Origin: an uncultured Bacteroides sp.
Lineage (GTDB): Bacteria > Bacteroidota > Bacteroidia > Bacteroidales > Bacteroidaceae
Direction of reading: 5' to 3'
Length of the DNA: 64,000 nt
Assembly (NCBI GenBank): GCA_947646015.1
Contig: CANSEY010000008.1
Location: 62,001 to 126,000, forward strand
Part shown: in pieces, positions 1 through 9,705 of the stretch
Position numbering within the stretch: position 1 is the stretch's first letter
Layout of the letters: every line of letters starts with the position of its first letter
Notes under the pieces: generated by a model
What the model was told of the DNA's origin: nothing
Databases searched by the model: none
What the model saw: the letters and a program-made list of their open reading frames with translations, nothing else
Position numbers and translations under genes: made by a program

Positions 1-43
1 CTGTCAGCACAACTCTCAAATCCTTTTTCAAAATTCCATTCAT
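1..43 (-). CDS. possible start of a leftward gene, truncated by window edge
   Basis: An ATG at 43-41 on the minus strand opens a frame that stays open to the window edge (MNGILKKDLRVVLT...). The basic start followed by hydrophobic residues fits the beginning of a signal peptide. A TACTTTTG box lies about 90 bp upstream. Only 14 codons are visible, so neither the product nor the gene call is certain. A second pectin-locus regulator or enzyme would fit the position, but that is a guess. Confidence 0.35.
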   Translation of the reverse strand, partial: MNGILKKDLRVVLT

Positions 44-133
44 CTCTTTTTAATTTATTTTATCGGGTTCCTATTGATAACTACTTACAGAAATATCCAT
101 ATCTTCATTGATATGTTTTTCCCATTTCACAAG

Positions 134-141
134 CAAAAGTA
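134..141 (-). promoter_or_regulatory. candidate -7 box for the gene at the left edge
   Basis: Read on the minus strand this is TACTTTTG, a match to the Bacteroides -7 consensus TAnnTTTG. No well-spaced -33 TTG is present (nearest spacer about 24 bp). It would serve the truncated gene starting at 43. Confidence 0.4.
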
Positions 142-260
142 ATGGAAGTCTACTCCCCCTAAGTTCAATTATTGACAGATTAGGAGTAAAAAATAGTCAT
201 TTACCTGTTCGTCTATTAAAATTGTACTCAAACAAAGTATATCTCCGGAAAATAATTCAT

Positions 261-308
261 AAAAAAGCCATAGTAGAAAAGTATTATAAAATTCTTCCTT
301 ACTATGGC
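261..308 (-). terminator. rho-independent terminator of the SusC/SusD operon
   Basis: GCCATAGTA (267-275) pairs with TACTATGGC (300-308). On the minus strand the stem is followed by six T residues (261-266). It lies just after the SusD stop codon and ends the leftward operon that starts at 9255. Confidence 0.75.
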
Positions 309-333
309 CCTTAATCTAATCCTGAAAACAGTT

Positions 334-2409
334 TTAATCTATGGTCAGAGTTTCATCATCTTGCCAATCTATAGTTCCGGCAGCACCATTTTGGTCTGTC
401 CAGCCTTTGGTCTGTCCGAGCCAGGAGTTATTGTCCAAAATATCTTTTGACAGACCCATTATATAATAATTAGATCGCCATCCGATCTTAATCCATTCAT
501 TGCTGTTGTTCTTATCAGGTTGCACATTGGGCTCCCCGTACTGGAAATTAGACTCCCAAAAATCAGCCACTTCTTTAAGTTGCTTCTGGAAATCGGCAGA
601 TTCAGGGTCTGCAAATATATTCTTACGCAGTTCCGACAACACATCTTTACTGCCTGGAGTATATCCATCTTTTACATCCACATATTTAGCTGTACGATAT
701 CTTTCGGTCAACGGAGTTACTCTCAGGAATGAACAGGTATTAGTGGTACTCAACTGCATAGCTTCTCCCCGTCCTCCATCATAAAGCATCCAACGCCAAA
801 TATCCCAATATCTTTTGCCTTCATATGCCAGTTCGACCTGACGTTCACGCAAACAGGCAGCCAACGCCGATGCCCGGTCAAACACATAAGTATCCAAACC
901 GTAATTATTAGTGGAAGGAATCCCAACCCGCGCACGCAATTTCCCGATTGCCAGTTTACATAAATCAATCTGATTGGTTGCCGCATAACACTCGGCAAGA
1001 TTCAATTGCAATTCCGCATAACGGAAATCATAGATATGCACTCCCGAAGCTTCGTAGTTGTTGGCAGAAGCAGTATTGAGTCCACTCATCTTACGTACGA
1101 ATACCGGACTGGTTATATTTACTCCTTCACTATAGGCAAAGCCGCTGGTAGTTGACTCCGAAGTTCGCCAACGATAAGCCCAGACCGTATCATTGGTGAC
1201 ATCTTTATGTCCCCACTTCAAACCATTAAAGGCAAATGTCTGGTAGAAACGCGGATCACGGTTTTCCATAAAGCGCAAACTACCTTCGGTAACCTGATGA
1301 GCGGCATCGGGAAGTGTACCGTCAGCCATAGGGAATACATCGATCAACTCAATAGGAGCACCTTTTCCACCGCTTCCTCCTTGAGAACTCAAACGGATAT
1401 TCTTCTCCCAGCGATTATTCTTGTAACCTAATGACGAGTTGCTTTCCTTAGCCAATAGTCGGACAACTAATGTTTCTCTGTTAGAATGTTCATTATCGTC
1501 ATCCGCCAATATTTTACTCCAGCTTGCAGCATCCGTCACACCGTCCAATCCACTGGCAGTAATACCGGAAATAGCGTTCTGAGTAGCTTCCAGGGCTTTT
1601 TGCCAACGAAGGTTGCCCGGATCATTCCAATTCTTATTAAAGATGGGGCTGGCATAGAATAATAACACACGGCTCTTGTATGCCAATGCTCCGCCACGTG
1701 TGAGACGTCCGTAATCGTTTGTTCCCCATTCATCCGGCAGCAAAGCGGCCGCATCGGTCAAGTCTTTCACAATCTGTTCCACACATTGGGTCACAGAGGC
1801 TCTTGGCAGTCCTGCATCGGTCACCTCAGCATTCAGCACTGTTGTCACAATAGGTACGCAACCATACATACGAACCAAATCAAACAACTGCATGGCACGT
1901 AGAAAGAGGGCCTGCCCTTTTGCCTTATCTTTGGTATCCTGCGAAACCGAGGAAGCATCAATGTCACGAAGCAGGATATTGCAGTTACGTATACGCGTAT
2001 AAGCATTGTTTGTAACACTTGAACCTAGTGCCTTGCCGAAATAACCGGCAAACAACGGGTCGTAACTTTTACCGCTGGATGCATCTGTCTGTGTTTTTAT
2101 ATCATCAATGGTCGAATATTGCGTACTCGGGTCAATCCGGCTGGTAGACGTGATTCCCCACATCTCATCCGTGAATTCGTTAAAATCCTGCGCATAAGAA
2201 GTATACAATCCCAAATACTGAGACGTCGGAGATGTATAGTTTTCAAAACTAGTCTGATATAATCCGGCCAGATACCAGGTGATTTTCGTTTCAGAATTAA
2301 AATCATCATAAGCTCCGTAATTATTCATATCCAAAAATGAATCACTGCAACCGGACATAAACATACCGAGGGCTAAAGTTCCTGTATATAAAAAGTTTTT
2401 CTTTTTCAT
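334..2409 (-). CDS. SusD/RagB-family glycan-binding outer-membrane lipoprotein
   Basis: SusD-like proteins sit on the cell surface as a lid over the partner SusC channel and bind the target glycan. The start at 2409 gives MKKKNFLYTG; the frame extends three codons further up to a GTG, but the ATG makes a better signal peptide. A lipobox ending MSGC places the lipid-anchored Cys near residue 21. RagB/SusD features follow: an alpha-helical TPR-like body, the segment RAMQLFDLVRMYGCVP, and a C-terminal half with LRERQVELAYEGKRYWDIWRW. At about 691 residues it is longer than most family members (500-600). It follows SusC by 14 bp. Inference from the neighbouring PL1 lyases: it binds pectic oligosaccharides. 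Confidence 0.95.
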   Translation of the reverse strand: MKKKNFLYTGTLALGMFMSGCSDSFLDMNNYGAYDDFNSETKITWYLAGLYQTSFENYTSPTSQYLGLYTSYAQDFNEFTDEMWGITSTSRIDPSTQYSTIDDIKTQTDASSGKSYDPLFAGYFGKALGSSVTNNAYTRIRNCNILLRDIDASSVSQDTKDKAKGQALFLRAMQLFDLVRMYGCVPIVTTVLNAEVTDAGLPRASVTQCVEQIVKDLTDAAALLPDEWGTNDYGRLTRGGALAYKSRVLLFYASPIFNKNWNDPGNLRWQKALEATQNAISGITASGLDGVTDAASWSKILADDDNEHSNRETLVVRLLAKESNSSLGYKNNRWEKNIRLSSQGGSGGKGAPIELIDVFPMADGTLPDAAHQVTEGSLRFMENRDPRFYQTFAFNGLKWGHKDVTNDTVWAYRWRTSESTTSGFAYSEGVNITSPVFVRKMSGLNTASANNYEASGVHIYDFRYAELQLNLAECYAATNQIDLCKLAIGKLRARVGIPSTNNYGLDTYVFDRASALAACLRERQVELAYEGKRYWDIWRWMLYDGGRGEAMQLSTTNTCSFLRVTPLTERYRTAKYVDVKDGYTPGSKDVLSELRKNIFADPESADFQKQLKEVADFWESNFQYGEPNVQPDKNNSNEWIKIGWRSNYYIMGLSKDILDNNSWLGQTKGWTDQNGAAGTIDWQDDETLTID

Positions 2410-2423
2410 CGTTGACACAATTA

Positions 2424-5400
2424 TTAAAATGTAACATTAACACCTAATGACCAAGTTCTTAAAGTAGGATAATCTGTAGAAGAAGCATCATACATATTAC
2501 GGTAATGGTTAGGGTACGGATTGTACAAATCCCACAAATTATTACCGGTCAGATTCAGACGGACAGCCGACATTTTCAACGGAGCAATCCACTTTTTAGG
2601 AAGTGTATAGCTGACAGACAGATTACGTATGTAACAACGGAAGGTACTAATCATCCAGAAATCAGAGTTGGCGATAGCCGAACTGGAAATCAGAGATTCT
2701 GTTCCCAAGTTAGGGTATTTACCATTCGGATTGTACATTTCGTCAAACATATCTCCCCAGAAAGAATCCGGCGCCCATATCATTGTACTCTTATTACCAC
2801 CCATAGAAGCACGGTCTATAAAGCGTACTCCACCCCATGAAGTAGCGATATTGGCACTGATAGCAAGTCCTTTCCAGCTGGCACCCAGTCTTGTCGAGAC
2901 ATTATAAGTCTTATTCTTTTCACATAACTTTGCATAATCCTGTTCCAATACAATCTGTCCGTTGGGACCTTGTTGAACTCCATTGACCATTTCGCCCCCT
3001 AAATCCTGGTAAGCCAGCATACCCGGACGCAAATCGTCTTTACTTGTCTTATCCAGATATTTAGTTTGTCCGCCTTCGGGAGTATATGATTCCAGATAAG
3101 ACCAATACCTGTTAATATCATCCTGCGTACGCAAAATTCCGTCACCATTCGAGGTTCCTTTCCATACCTTGAATCCCCATACCGGCAGATAAGTAGACAT
3201 TCCTTCCTCCCAGCTTGAGCTGGACGGATATTTGTTATAGCGCAAACCCGGCACCCACTCTTTCACTCTACTACCGTTCAGACCGAAATCCATACCGATA
3301 TTATAGTTCACCTGTCCTACCTTGTCACGCCATGTCAAAGACAACTCGCCGCCATATGTATCAACACGGCCAAAATTTTCTTCAGCATACGAACCACCGG
3401 CATACACGGGAATTCCCGGTTGGCTAGCCATAAACTGATTCAAGATGTTATCATTGATATCATAGTAGAAATCGAATACCGCACTTAAACGACCATCAAA
3501 AAAACGAGTATCAAAACCAAGATTAAACTTGTCGGAAACATCCCATTTCACATTACGGTTCGGAGATGACTGCGGGATCAGACTGGTACCTGGTTTTCCG
3601 CTTTCGGCACCGAACTGCATTCCTTTCAAGTCCATCTTGTACTGTTCTTTCCATTTCCACATTTTGATGTTGTCACGTCCCGTACGTCCCCAGGATGTAC
3701 GTACCTTCAAAAATTCAAACCAAGGAAGCGAGCGTTTGAACCATGATTCTTCAGACATGATCCATCCTGCAGAGATACCGGGAAAGAATCCCCAGTAATT
3801 CTCCGGAGCAAACTTAGTCGAAGCGTCCGAACGGAAAATAAACTGTAGCATATAGCGGTCAGCATAAGAATATGCCACACGTCCCAAGTAAGAAAGCGAG
3901 CCCGATTCACCTTTAAGTGTCACTGTATTGTCGGAAGCCAGAGCTGACTTGCCGTCCGGCCCGACGATGGAGGGACCGCCGACTCCCAGATAAGTATCAG
4001 AAATGTCATGAGCCAGATCGGCATATTCAATATCACGAGAATCATAGAATGATTCATAACGCTCGATGGAAGCCATAGCCGAAATGCTATGTTGGCCAAA
4101 CGTACGGTCATAGTTTACGTAAAAGTTCATCTGACGTCTTTCCGCCTGTTTATCTTTAAATGATAATGTACTGTTTTTATCAAAGATAGCCGTTTTAAAG
4201 GAACTGCTCGGGATGGTATAAACCAAATGCTGATCGGCAGGCATTCTGCCGCCTACATACGCCAGTTCATAAGGGAAACTAGCCTGCTCGGTTGCTTCAC
4301 TTGAGTGCGAAGACGAATAAGTGGCACGGAGTGACAAACCTTTCACAAAAGGAACTTCGTAGGTCAATGAGATATCAGCATTCCAGCTGTTGCTTCTGTT
4401 CTTACTGAACGAACCACTATTATTCAACGCAAAATAATTCCAGGAAGTGACATAATCTCTATTAAAACTCGGACTACTATATGTATTCTCTATAGGTCCC
4501 AACCAATATTCCTGATCTTGCCCGTTCTCATCCGGTAAAGTCACACTCCAAGGCATATGGTTGGGCATATGATGCAAAGCACTATAGTCTGATTTTTCCG
4601 TACTTCCACTCATCCCGTACAGTTTAAAGCGAGCCCCTTTTGTATAGATCTGATCGGATTTACCCTCATTACCGGCAACCGTGGCTGATAATTTAATATC
4701 ATTCGTCAAACGCACATCAACACCGGCACGGTAAGTATAACGCTTATAGCTTTGATCACCCAAATTAGCTCCCTGGTCAAAATAAGTAGCTCCGGCATAA
4801 TATGTAGCACGTTCACTTCCACCGGTAACATTCAGTGTATGTGTCTGTTGGAAAGCCGATTTCCAACCTGCTTTATCCAGCCAATCATAATTCAGGTTAT
4901 CCATCTCAGCCAATTCCATATCACTATACAACACGTCGAGGTCATCATAACCACTCGCTTTATTGGAACCTATCGCCAAAGCATTATAGAAACGTCCATA
5001 AGCAGAACCTTTCAGCACCTTGGAATGACTAACGGCATCATTCACGGCAAATTTACCTGAATAGGAAATAACAGGTACTCCTTTTTTCCCTCTTTTGGTC
5101 TTTACAAGAATTGCACCATTGGCAGCACGAGAACCGTAAATCGCTGCGCTGGCATCACGTAACACAGTTATACTTTCTACTTCCGAAGGGTCCAGCATAT
5201 TAAACTGCTCCATACTCGGCTGTCCATTCGTTCCTAACTGAATGACATCATCAATAATAATCAAAGGGGTGGAATTACCGCCATCCTTGGATATGCCGGT
5301 GAAAGTCCGGTTCTGACGGATATAAACCTCATTGGCATTCGTACCCGGACGGCTGGAGCCTAACTGTACATTCAAGCCATTCACCATTCCCTGCAAGGCT

Positions 5401-5852
5401 TCCGAAAGATTGGATACCGGAAGATCTTCCAGTTCTTCAGCAGAAATAGTCGATACGGAACCGGTAATGTTTTTCTGTTTCATACTACCGTAACCTACTA
5501 CGACTACTTCATCAAGTTTCTGGTTATCTTCCTGAAGAATGACTTTCAAAGTATCGTCTTTCGGCAGGATTACTTGTTTCAGATATCCGATATAAGATAT
5601 TACCACCTTTTTCCCATCCGGCACATTCAGCGAAAAGTGACCGTCAATATCAGTAATAGTACCTGTCGTAGCATCCTGTAACCGTATAGTAGCTCCGATA
5701 ATCGGCTGGCCACTTTCGTCCACTATCTGTCCTGTAACCTTTCGGGTCTGTGCATTGGCTGACAGCGCAAATGCTACGAAACACAATAGCACGCCTACCT
5801 TTTTAATGAATGAAGATCTCTTGAACTTCATAAATACAATGTGTTTATTCAT
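2424..5852 (-). CDS. SusC/RagA-family TonB-dependent transporter
   Basis: This is an outer-membrane active importer of oligosaccharides, powered through TonB. The frame is open to 5915, but that start would overlap the upstream gene's stop at 5879; the ATG at 5852 (or 5831) avoids this and leads directly into a signal peptide ending SANAQ. Next come a carboxypeptidase-regulatory-like beta-sandwich (GQIVDESGQPIIGATIRL), a TonB-box-like segment KLDEVVVVGYG, a plug domain containing SITVLRDASAAIYGSRAANG, and a long beta-barrel ending in aromatic VNVTF. At about 1142 residues it is normal to large for the family. It pairs with SusD downstream and is the first of two SusC/D pairs in this locus. 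Confidence 0.95.
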   Translation of the reverse strand: MNKHIVFMKFKRSSFIKKVGVLLCFVAFALSANAQTRKVTGQIVDESGQPIIGATIRLQDATTGTITDIDGHFSLNVPDGKKVVISYIGYLKQVILPKDDTLKVILQEDNQKLDEVVVVGYGSMKQKNITGSVSTISAEELEDLPVSNLSEALQGMVNGLNVQLGSSRPGTNANEVYIRQNRTFTGISKDGGNSTPLIIIDDVIQLGTNGQPSMEQFNMLDPSEVESITVLRDASAAIYGSRAANGAILVKTKRGKKGVPVISYSGKFAVNDAVSHSKVLKGSAYGRFYNALAIGSNKASGYDDLDVLYSDMELAEMDNLNYDWLDKAGWKSAFQQTHTLNVTGGSERATYYAGATYFDQGANLGDQSYKRYTYRAGVDVRLTNDIKLSATVAGNEGKSDQIYTKGARFKLYGMSGSTEKSDYSALHHMPNHMPWSVTLPDENGQDQEYWLGPIENTYSSPSFNRDYVTSWNYFALNNSGSFSKNRSNSWNADISLTYEVPFVKGLSLRATYSSSHSSEATEQASFPYELAYVGGRMPADQHLVYTIPSSSFKTAIFDKNSTLSFKDKQAERRQMNFYVNYDRTFGQHSISAMASIERYESFYDSRDIEYADLAHDISDTYLGVGGPSIVGPDGKSALASDNTVTLKGESGSLSYLGRVAYSYADRYMLQFIFRSDASTKFAPENYWGFFPGISAGWIMSEESWFKRSLPWFEFLKVRTSWGRTGRDNIKMWKWKEQYKMDLKGMQFGAESGKPGTSLIPQSSPNRNVKWDVSDKFNLGFDTRFFDGRLSAVFDFYYDINDNILNQFMASQPGIPVYAGGSYAEENFGRVDTYGGELSLTWRDKVGQVNYNIGMDFGLNGSRVKEWVPGLRYNKYPSSSSWEEGMSTYLPVWGFKVWKGTSNGDGILRTQDDINRYWSYLESYTPEGGQTKYLDKTSKDDLRPGMLAYQDLGGEMVNGVQQGPNGQIVLEQDYAKLCEKNKTYNVSTRLGASWKGLAISANIATSWGGVRFIDRASMGGNKSTMIWAPDSFWGDMFDEMYNPNGKYPNLGTESLISSSAIANSDFWMISTFRCYIRNLSVSYTLPKKWIAPLKMSAVRLNLTGNNLWDLYNPYPNHYRNMYDASSTDYPTLRTWSLGVNVTF

Positions 5853-5878
5853 ATTATATATATTATTTAATGCGCGGT

Positions 5879-7546
5879 TCATCGTCTCCATTTTGAAGCA
5901 CCTACGCTGGAACAACCTGTGAATAACTCGTTCAATTTAAAATTGTTAGTCCCCGGAGCAGTGAACAGAGTGGCAGTTGACATTTTAGAATCACTCAGTC
6001 CGAGGTTTCCTTTGCTTGAGGTACGATCATTAGCCTGAAAACTATTAACCGAACTGAAAGGATATACGCCGGTATAATCATCCTGTCCTCCGGACCCCAG
6101 TTCATTAAGTTTCGGAAGTTTTCCGTCTATTTTCATGGAACCGCCAAATACACAATTTTCAATCTTGACAGCAATACTCGGATCTACCCGGAATAAGAAG
6201 GAGTTTTCCATCGGCGCATAACAGAATGTAGTATTTGTAATCGAAATACTCTTTCCGCTGCTACTATTCCGCAAATCTGCAATACCGCAAATATTAGTGA
6301 TAGTACACTCATCAAAAGAGACATCATTGATGTAATTTCCATTTTTGCCATCAGTCGAAACTATACCCTGATTACCGATTGCGTTAATGGTACATTCTTT
6401 GAAAGCAATAGCTCCTACATTTCCTGTAGCCTTTTTTGAACGGACAATAGAACGGAAATTCTCAATATAGCAATTAGTGAAATCAATCGTGTTAATCAGA
6501 AAAACATCGGACTCCGGACAAATCACTTGTTTACCACTCAAACTGTTATCAGCAACCTCACTTAATGATTTGGAAGCCCTAAGATTGATGCGTTTAAAAG
6601 TAACCTTGTCTACAACTCCGCCTTCTACTATACGGAAAGCGTTATCAAAACTAAATGTCGGATAATCTTCCAACGTTTGCGGAGTAACAAAATGAACTGA
6701 ATGTGCAAACTCAATAACAGTTTCTCCACTATTCAACACGTACGTCTTACCTGCCGGAAGCACAAAGGTTGTACCTTCTGCCAGAGAGTTCCAGTCAAGT
6801 TTATTAAAATAATCAGGATCAAATGCTTCGTTACGCAAATCTATCCGGTTTGCCGTCCCATAATCTTCATCCAGATTTTCGGTTACAGTTGTCTTTACTT
6901 CTATGCGTGCCTGATAAGTATCCGAACTCTGTTCATCACCCGAATAAAAACTAACACGATAAGAAGTCTCCGGAGTTAAATCATCTATAATTTTGGAGCC
7001 GGCCAAATATTCTTCGGAAGAAACGTTATAAACCTTTATATCTTGAGAATTAACAGTCTCCAGCCCCATCGGAACAGCAGTCAGAGCTGTAATCACAACA
7101 GTATCATTAGGCATCCACGAAATAAGAGCCTGTGTATCTATAGTACGAGCTTCTCCTAACTCTATCGACAAAGGGCGGTAAAGAACACCCGTCACCTCTG
7201 TTTCCCAATAACCGGACAGCCTTCCGTTACCTTCACATTTCACCTTAAACTTGTAGTTTTCTTCCCAGTCTAAATCTATCACACAGGAAGAACGGTCCCC
7301 CGGCACGGTCTCCGTCTTATAAAGTTCTTCCCCTTTATCCACCACCTTATACACCTCAACGATATATTCGGTCGCTCCTTCTACGCTTTTCCAACTAAGA
7401 TATGCCTTGTTTTGCACTATCTCCATAGCAGTAACCGGTCGTAACAATACTTTTGAGCCGGCATCATCATCGTCCGAACAGCTTGTCATCAGTCCTGAAA
7501 AACAACTTAACAGGCACCCTACTGTCATTAATTTCAATAAATTCAT
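5879..7546 (-). CDS. DUF4957/DUF5123-type surface glycan-binding lipoprotein
   Basis: A lipobox ending LMTSC puts the lipidated Cys near residue 23. The following SDDDD is acidic, resembling the Bacteroides lipoprotein export signal, so surface exposure is likely. Residues about 35-220 look like two fibronectin type III-like domains (for example AYLSWKSVEGATEYIVEVY). The rest is a repetitive beta-strand region resembling a right-handed beta-helix (DUF4957) and ends with a DUF5123-like tail. No lyase catalytic arginine motif is visible, so I infer binding rather than catalysis. It lies between the PL1 lyase and SusC in one operon. A paralogue with the same layout is at 19966-21543. Confidence 0.82.
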   Translation of the reverse strand: MNLLKLMTVGCLLSCFSGLMTSCSDDDDAGSKVLLRPVTAMEIVQNKAYLSWKSVEGATEYIVEVYKVVDKGEELYKTETVPGDRSSCVIDLDWEENYKFKVKCEGNGRLSGYWETEVTGVLYRPLSIELGEARTIDTQALISWMPNDTVVITALTAVPMGLETVNSQDIKVYNVSSEEYLAGSKIIDDLTPETSYRVSFYSGDEQSSDTYQARIEVKTTVTENLDEDYGTANRIDLRNEAFDPDYFNKLDWNSLAEGTTFVLPAGKTYVLNSGETVIEFAHSVHFVTPQTLEDYPTFSFDNAFRIVEGGVVDKVTFKRINLRASKSLSEVADNSLSGKQVICPESDVFLINTIDFTNCYIENFRSIVRSKKATGNVGAIAFKECTINAIGNQGIVSTDGKNGNYINDVSFDECTITNICGIADLRNSSSGKSISITNTTFCYAPMENSFLFRVDPSIAVKIENCVFGGSMKIDGKLPKLNELGSGGQDDYTGVYPFSSVNSFQANDRTSSKGNLGLSDSKMSTATLFTAPGTNNFKLNELFTGCSSVGASKWRR

Positions 7547-7575
7547 AGCATTCTATTTTAATATTAACACTGATT

Positions 7576-9255
7576 TCACTTCTTAAAGTTGTAGGAAATA
7601 CTTTCACCTACCAGACTATTAAGATATACTTCCAAAGCTGTATAACCAACCTCTGTTGTCCTGTTACGGTCTTCCGGATTAGCAGGGTCCAAACCAACCT
7701 TTTTCTCCCAGGCATCATCCATGCCATCCTGATCCGCATCCGTAATGGTTCCGCTGGTTTTATACGTCAGTCCATCCAGACCTTCAGCCTCATCCGGGCT
7801 ATTTATTATGCCCGGGATAGCACCACTATTGGCGTCTCCGGCTCCTGTATAAGTACAAAGTCCGCTCTTCACTTCTTTTACAATACGCGCATCTACTTTA
7901 TCACGGGGAAATGCGCCGGCACCACTTTTATCAGCCAACACAGATTGATAAGCTTTCTCCGCAGATTCATATTGGTCAGATAAAGTGTATGATTCCCAGT
8001 CGAACCAATATTGTTCATAATTCTCTTTCCCTGAAGGAATAATGAAAGAAGAAACTTTCATCTCATCGATAGAATAAGGATAATTACCATCCGTATATAC
8101 ACCTTCCCAATTGTCGGAAGTCAGTTGAGAATTACCCTCCATTACATTGCCATGAAAGTACCACTTTGAAACGGCACGTAAAGGTGCTTTATTGGGTTCA
8201 CGGGCACTTGATTGCCGGAAGAATTTCAGTTCTTTTACCCGGGCTGTCGTAGCGGGCCCCGGTTTATAATAATTATTCACAAAGTTACATGACCATCCAT
8301 GATGTTCCGGATCCTGAGACTCGTCCATACCTCCATAAGTAGCCATTTGGCTACCCCAATTATAATTCACATTATTAATATATTCCATATAAACAACGAT
8401 ATCCTGTCCAGGATCCTTCCCCCGTGCGCCATTCATCAATGGTGTCCGGCTATTACAATGAGCAAACAGATTATGGTGATAAGTAGATGAAGTTCCTCCC
8501 CACGCACCACCATAAGCACGTGCACCTTTTTTATTGACCGAATAATAAAGCCCCTCGCTGGAAATGCACCATTGCACTGTAGAAAAATGAGTATCAATAA
8601 AATCGGTATTCTCTTCACTAGCCCAGCTGAAGGAACAGTGGTCAATTATAAAGTTATTCGCATTTTCCACCCGCAGACAAGCAGCATTATGTTCCTTTCC
8701 ACTCGCATCTTTTTCACCGACACGAAAACGCATATGCCGAATAATAAAGTTCTCCGAACCACCAAAATTTATTTCATTCTTTATGATACAAACACCATCA
8801 CCGGGAGCTGTTTGTCCAGCCAGCGTGAAGTTCTTAGCTTTGCAACGGATTTCCGACTTTAATTCTATTTTGCCCGAAACTGCAAAAACAACAGTAGTTG
8901 CTTCGTTTTGTGAGCATTGCTGCAATGCCCATCTAAAAGAGCCCTCTCCGTCATCGTTGGTATTGGTCACTATAACGACTTTTCCTCCACGACCTCCCGT
9001 AGCATTTTTACCGAAGCCTTCAGCTGTAGGGAAAGCCTTTAATACCTCCGGTCCTTTCGCATAGGGACCTAACTCCATATTAGTAAACCCTTTGACATCG
9101 GTACACGCCCCTAAAAATAAAAGACAAGCACAAAAAGGATATTGTACCAGGTAACGTCTGAAAAAGACTGGAGTTACCACAAACGTCGTTCTAATAAGCA
9201 CAGGAAAGCGTTGATACCAGGATTTCCATTTCTTAATAAATGCACAATTTTTCAT
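7576..9255 (-). CDS. family PL1 pectate lyase, probable lipoprotein
   Basis: PL1 enzymes cleave alpha-1,4-polygalacturonate by calcium-dependent beta-elimination, giving 4,5-unsaturated ends. The beta-helix begins at AFPTAEGFGKNATGGRGG and includes FTLAGQTAPGDGV, NFIIDHCSFSWASEE and the catalytic-region motif HCNSRTPLMNGARG. The C-terminus has a calcium-loop (thrombospondin type 3-like) motif DADQDGMDDAWEKKVG. The N-terminus is odd: about 50 residues, with several basic residues, precede a lipobox-like LFLGAC, and no internal ATG would shorten it. It is the first gene of the operon PL1, DUF4957 lipoprotein, SusC, SusD. Whether it is surface or periplasmic is unclear, because the residues after Cys are not strongly acidic. 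Confidence 0.92.
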   Translation of the reverse strand: MKNCAFIKKWKSWYQRFPVLIRTTFVVTPVFFRRYLVQYPFCACLLFLGACTDVKGFTNMELGPYAKGPEVLKAFPTAEGFGKNATGGRGGKVVIVTNTNDDGEGSFRWALQQCSQNEATTVVFAVSGKIELKSEIRCKAKNFTLAGQTAPGDGVCIIKNEINFGGSENFIIRHMRFRVGEKDASGKEHNAACLRVENANNFIIDHCSFSWASEENTDFIDTHFSTVQWCISSEGLYYSVNKKGARAYGGAWGGTSSTYHHNLFAHCNSRTPLMNGARGKDPGQDIVVYMEYINNVNYNWGSQMATYGGMDESQDPEHHGWSCNFVNNYYKPGPATTARVKELKFFRQSSAREPNKAPLRAVSKWYFHGNVMEGNSQLTSDNWEGVYTDGNYPYSIDEMKVSSFIIPSGKENYEQYWFDWESYTLSDQYESAEKAYQSVLADKSGAGAFPRDKVDARIVKEVKSGLCTYTGAGDANSGAIPGIINSPDEAEGLDGLTYKTSGTITDADQDGMDDAWEKKVGLDPANPEDRNRTTEVGYTALEVYLNSLVGESISYNFKK

Positions 9256-9414
9256 TCATTTCAATTTAAAGTTAATACATATTACTATCTAATCAATACT
9301 TATATTACATGCAAATCAATCGTTGAAAACATGGGGAAAATTGAAACAGGAATTATCTTGTGTTTATTCATTAATATTCCTGATTTATAGTTCTTATTTT
9401 TTGTTTCATATGTG

Positions 9415-9470
9415 CAAAAGAAGTTATATAAAACATAAAGCGAGGGGACTTTTTGAGCGTTTAGGTGCAC
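9415..9470 (-). promoter_or_regulatory. candidate promoter and operator of the leftward PL1-SusCD operon
   Basis: On the minus strand a TTCTTTTG (9422-9415, one mismatch to TAnnTTTG) lies about 160 bp upstream of the PL1 start. A GTGCACCTAAACGC sequence (9470-9457) lies about 47 bp further up. That sequence matches 12 of 14 positions of GTGCACGTAAACGT at 31197-31210, suggesting a shared operator. The rest of 9256-9590 is AT-rich leader or spacer with no gene seen. Confidence 0.45.
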
Positions 9471-9587
9471 TATTTTATCACTAAAATATCAGATACGAGA
9501 TTTTGGGATTAAAATACCAAAAATTCCATATTTTACTTTACATAGTAATTTCGACTAGTCATTTTCAGTATTTGCTTGGATTAGAAT

Positions 9588-9648
9588 AAAAGTGTCCATC
9601 AGGCGACTAGCATTCATTACTCTAAATGCTAGCCGCCTGATGGACACT
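9588..9648 (-). terminator. long terminator hairpin after the LytTR gene
   Basis: A 24-bp stem (9591-9614 with 9625-9648), broken only by one wobble, encloses a 10-nt loop. On the minus strand it is followed by TTTTATT. It lies about 60 bp after the LytTR stop codon, so it ends that two-gene operon. The stem is much longer than a typical terminator. Confidence 0.75.
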
Positions 9649-9705
9649 CAAATTTTAGCTGATAACGAACGAAAATGAATCATCCGTTGATCAAATAGCT
9701 ATTTC

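Noticed and set aside
108..314. 68-codon frame at the left edge
   Set aside because: It runs across the terminator hairpin of the SusD operon and its composition is that of AT-rich non-coding DNA.
5853..5915. The longer SusC start that overlaps the upstream gene
   Set aside because: It would put about 21 non-signal residues before the signal peptide; the ATG at 5852 or 5831 leads directly into it.
9591..9648. Terminal repeats of an insertion sequence
   Set aside because: The arms are only 10 nt apart, no transposase is near, and a T tract follows as for a terminator.
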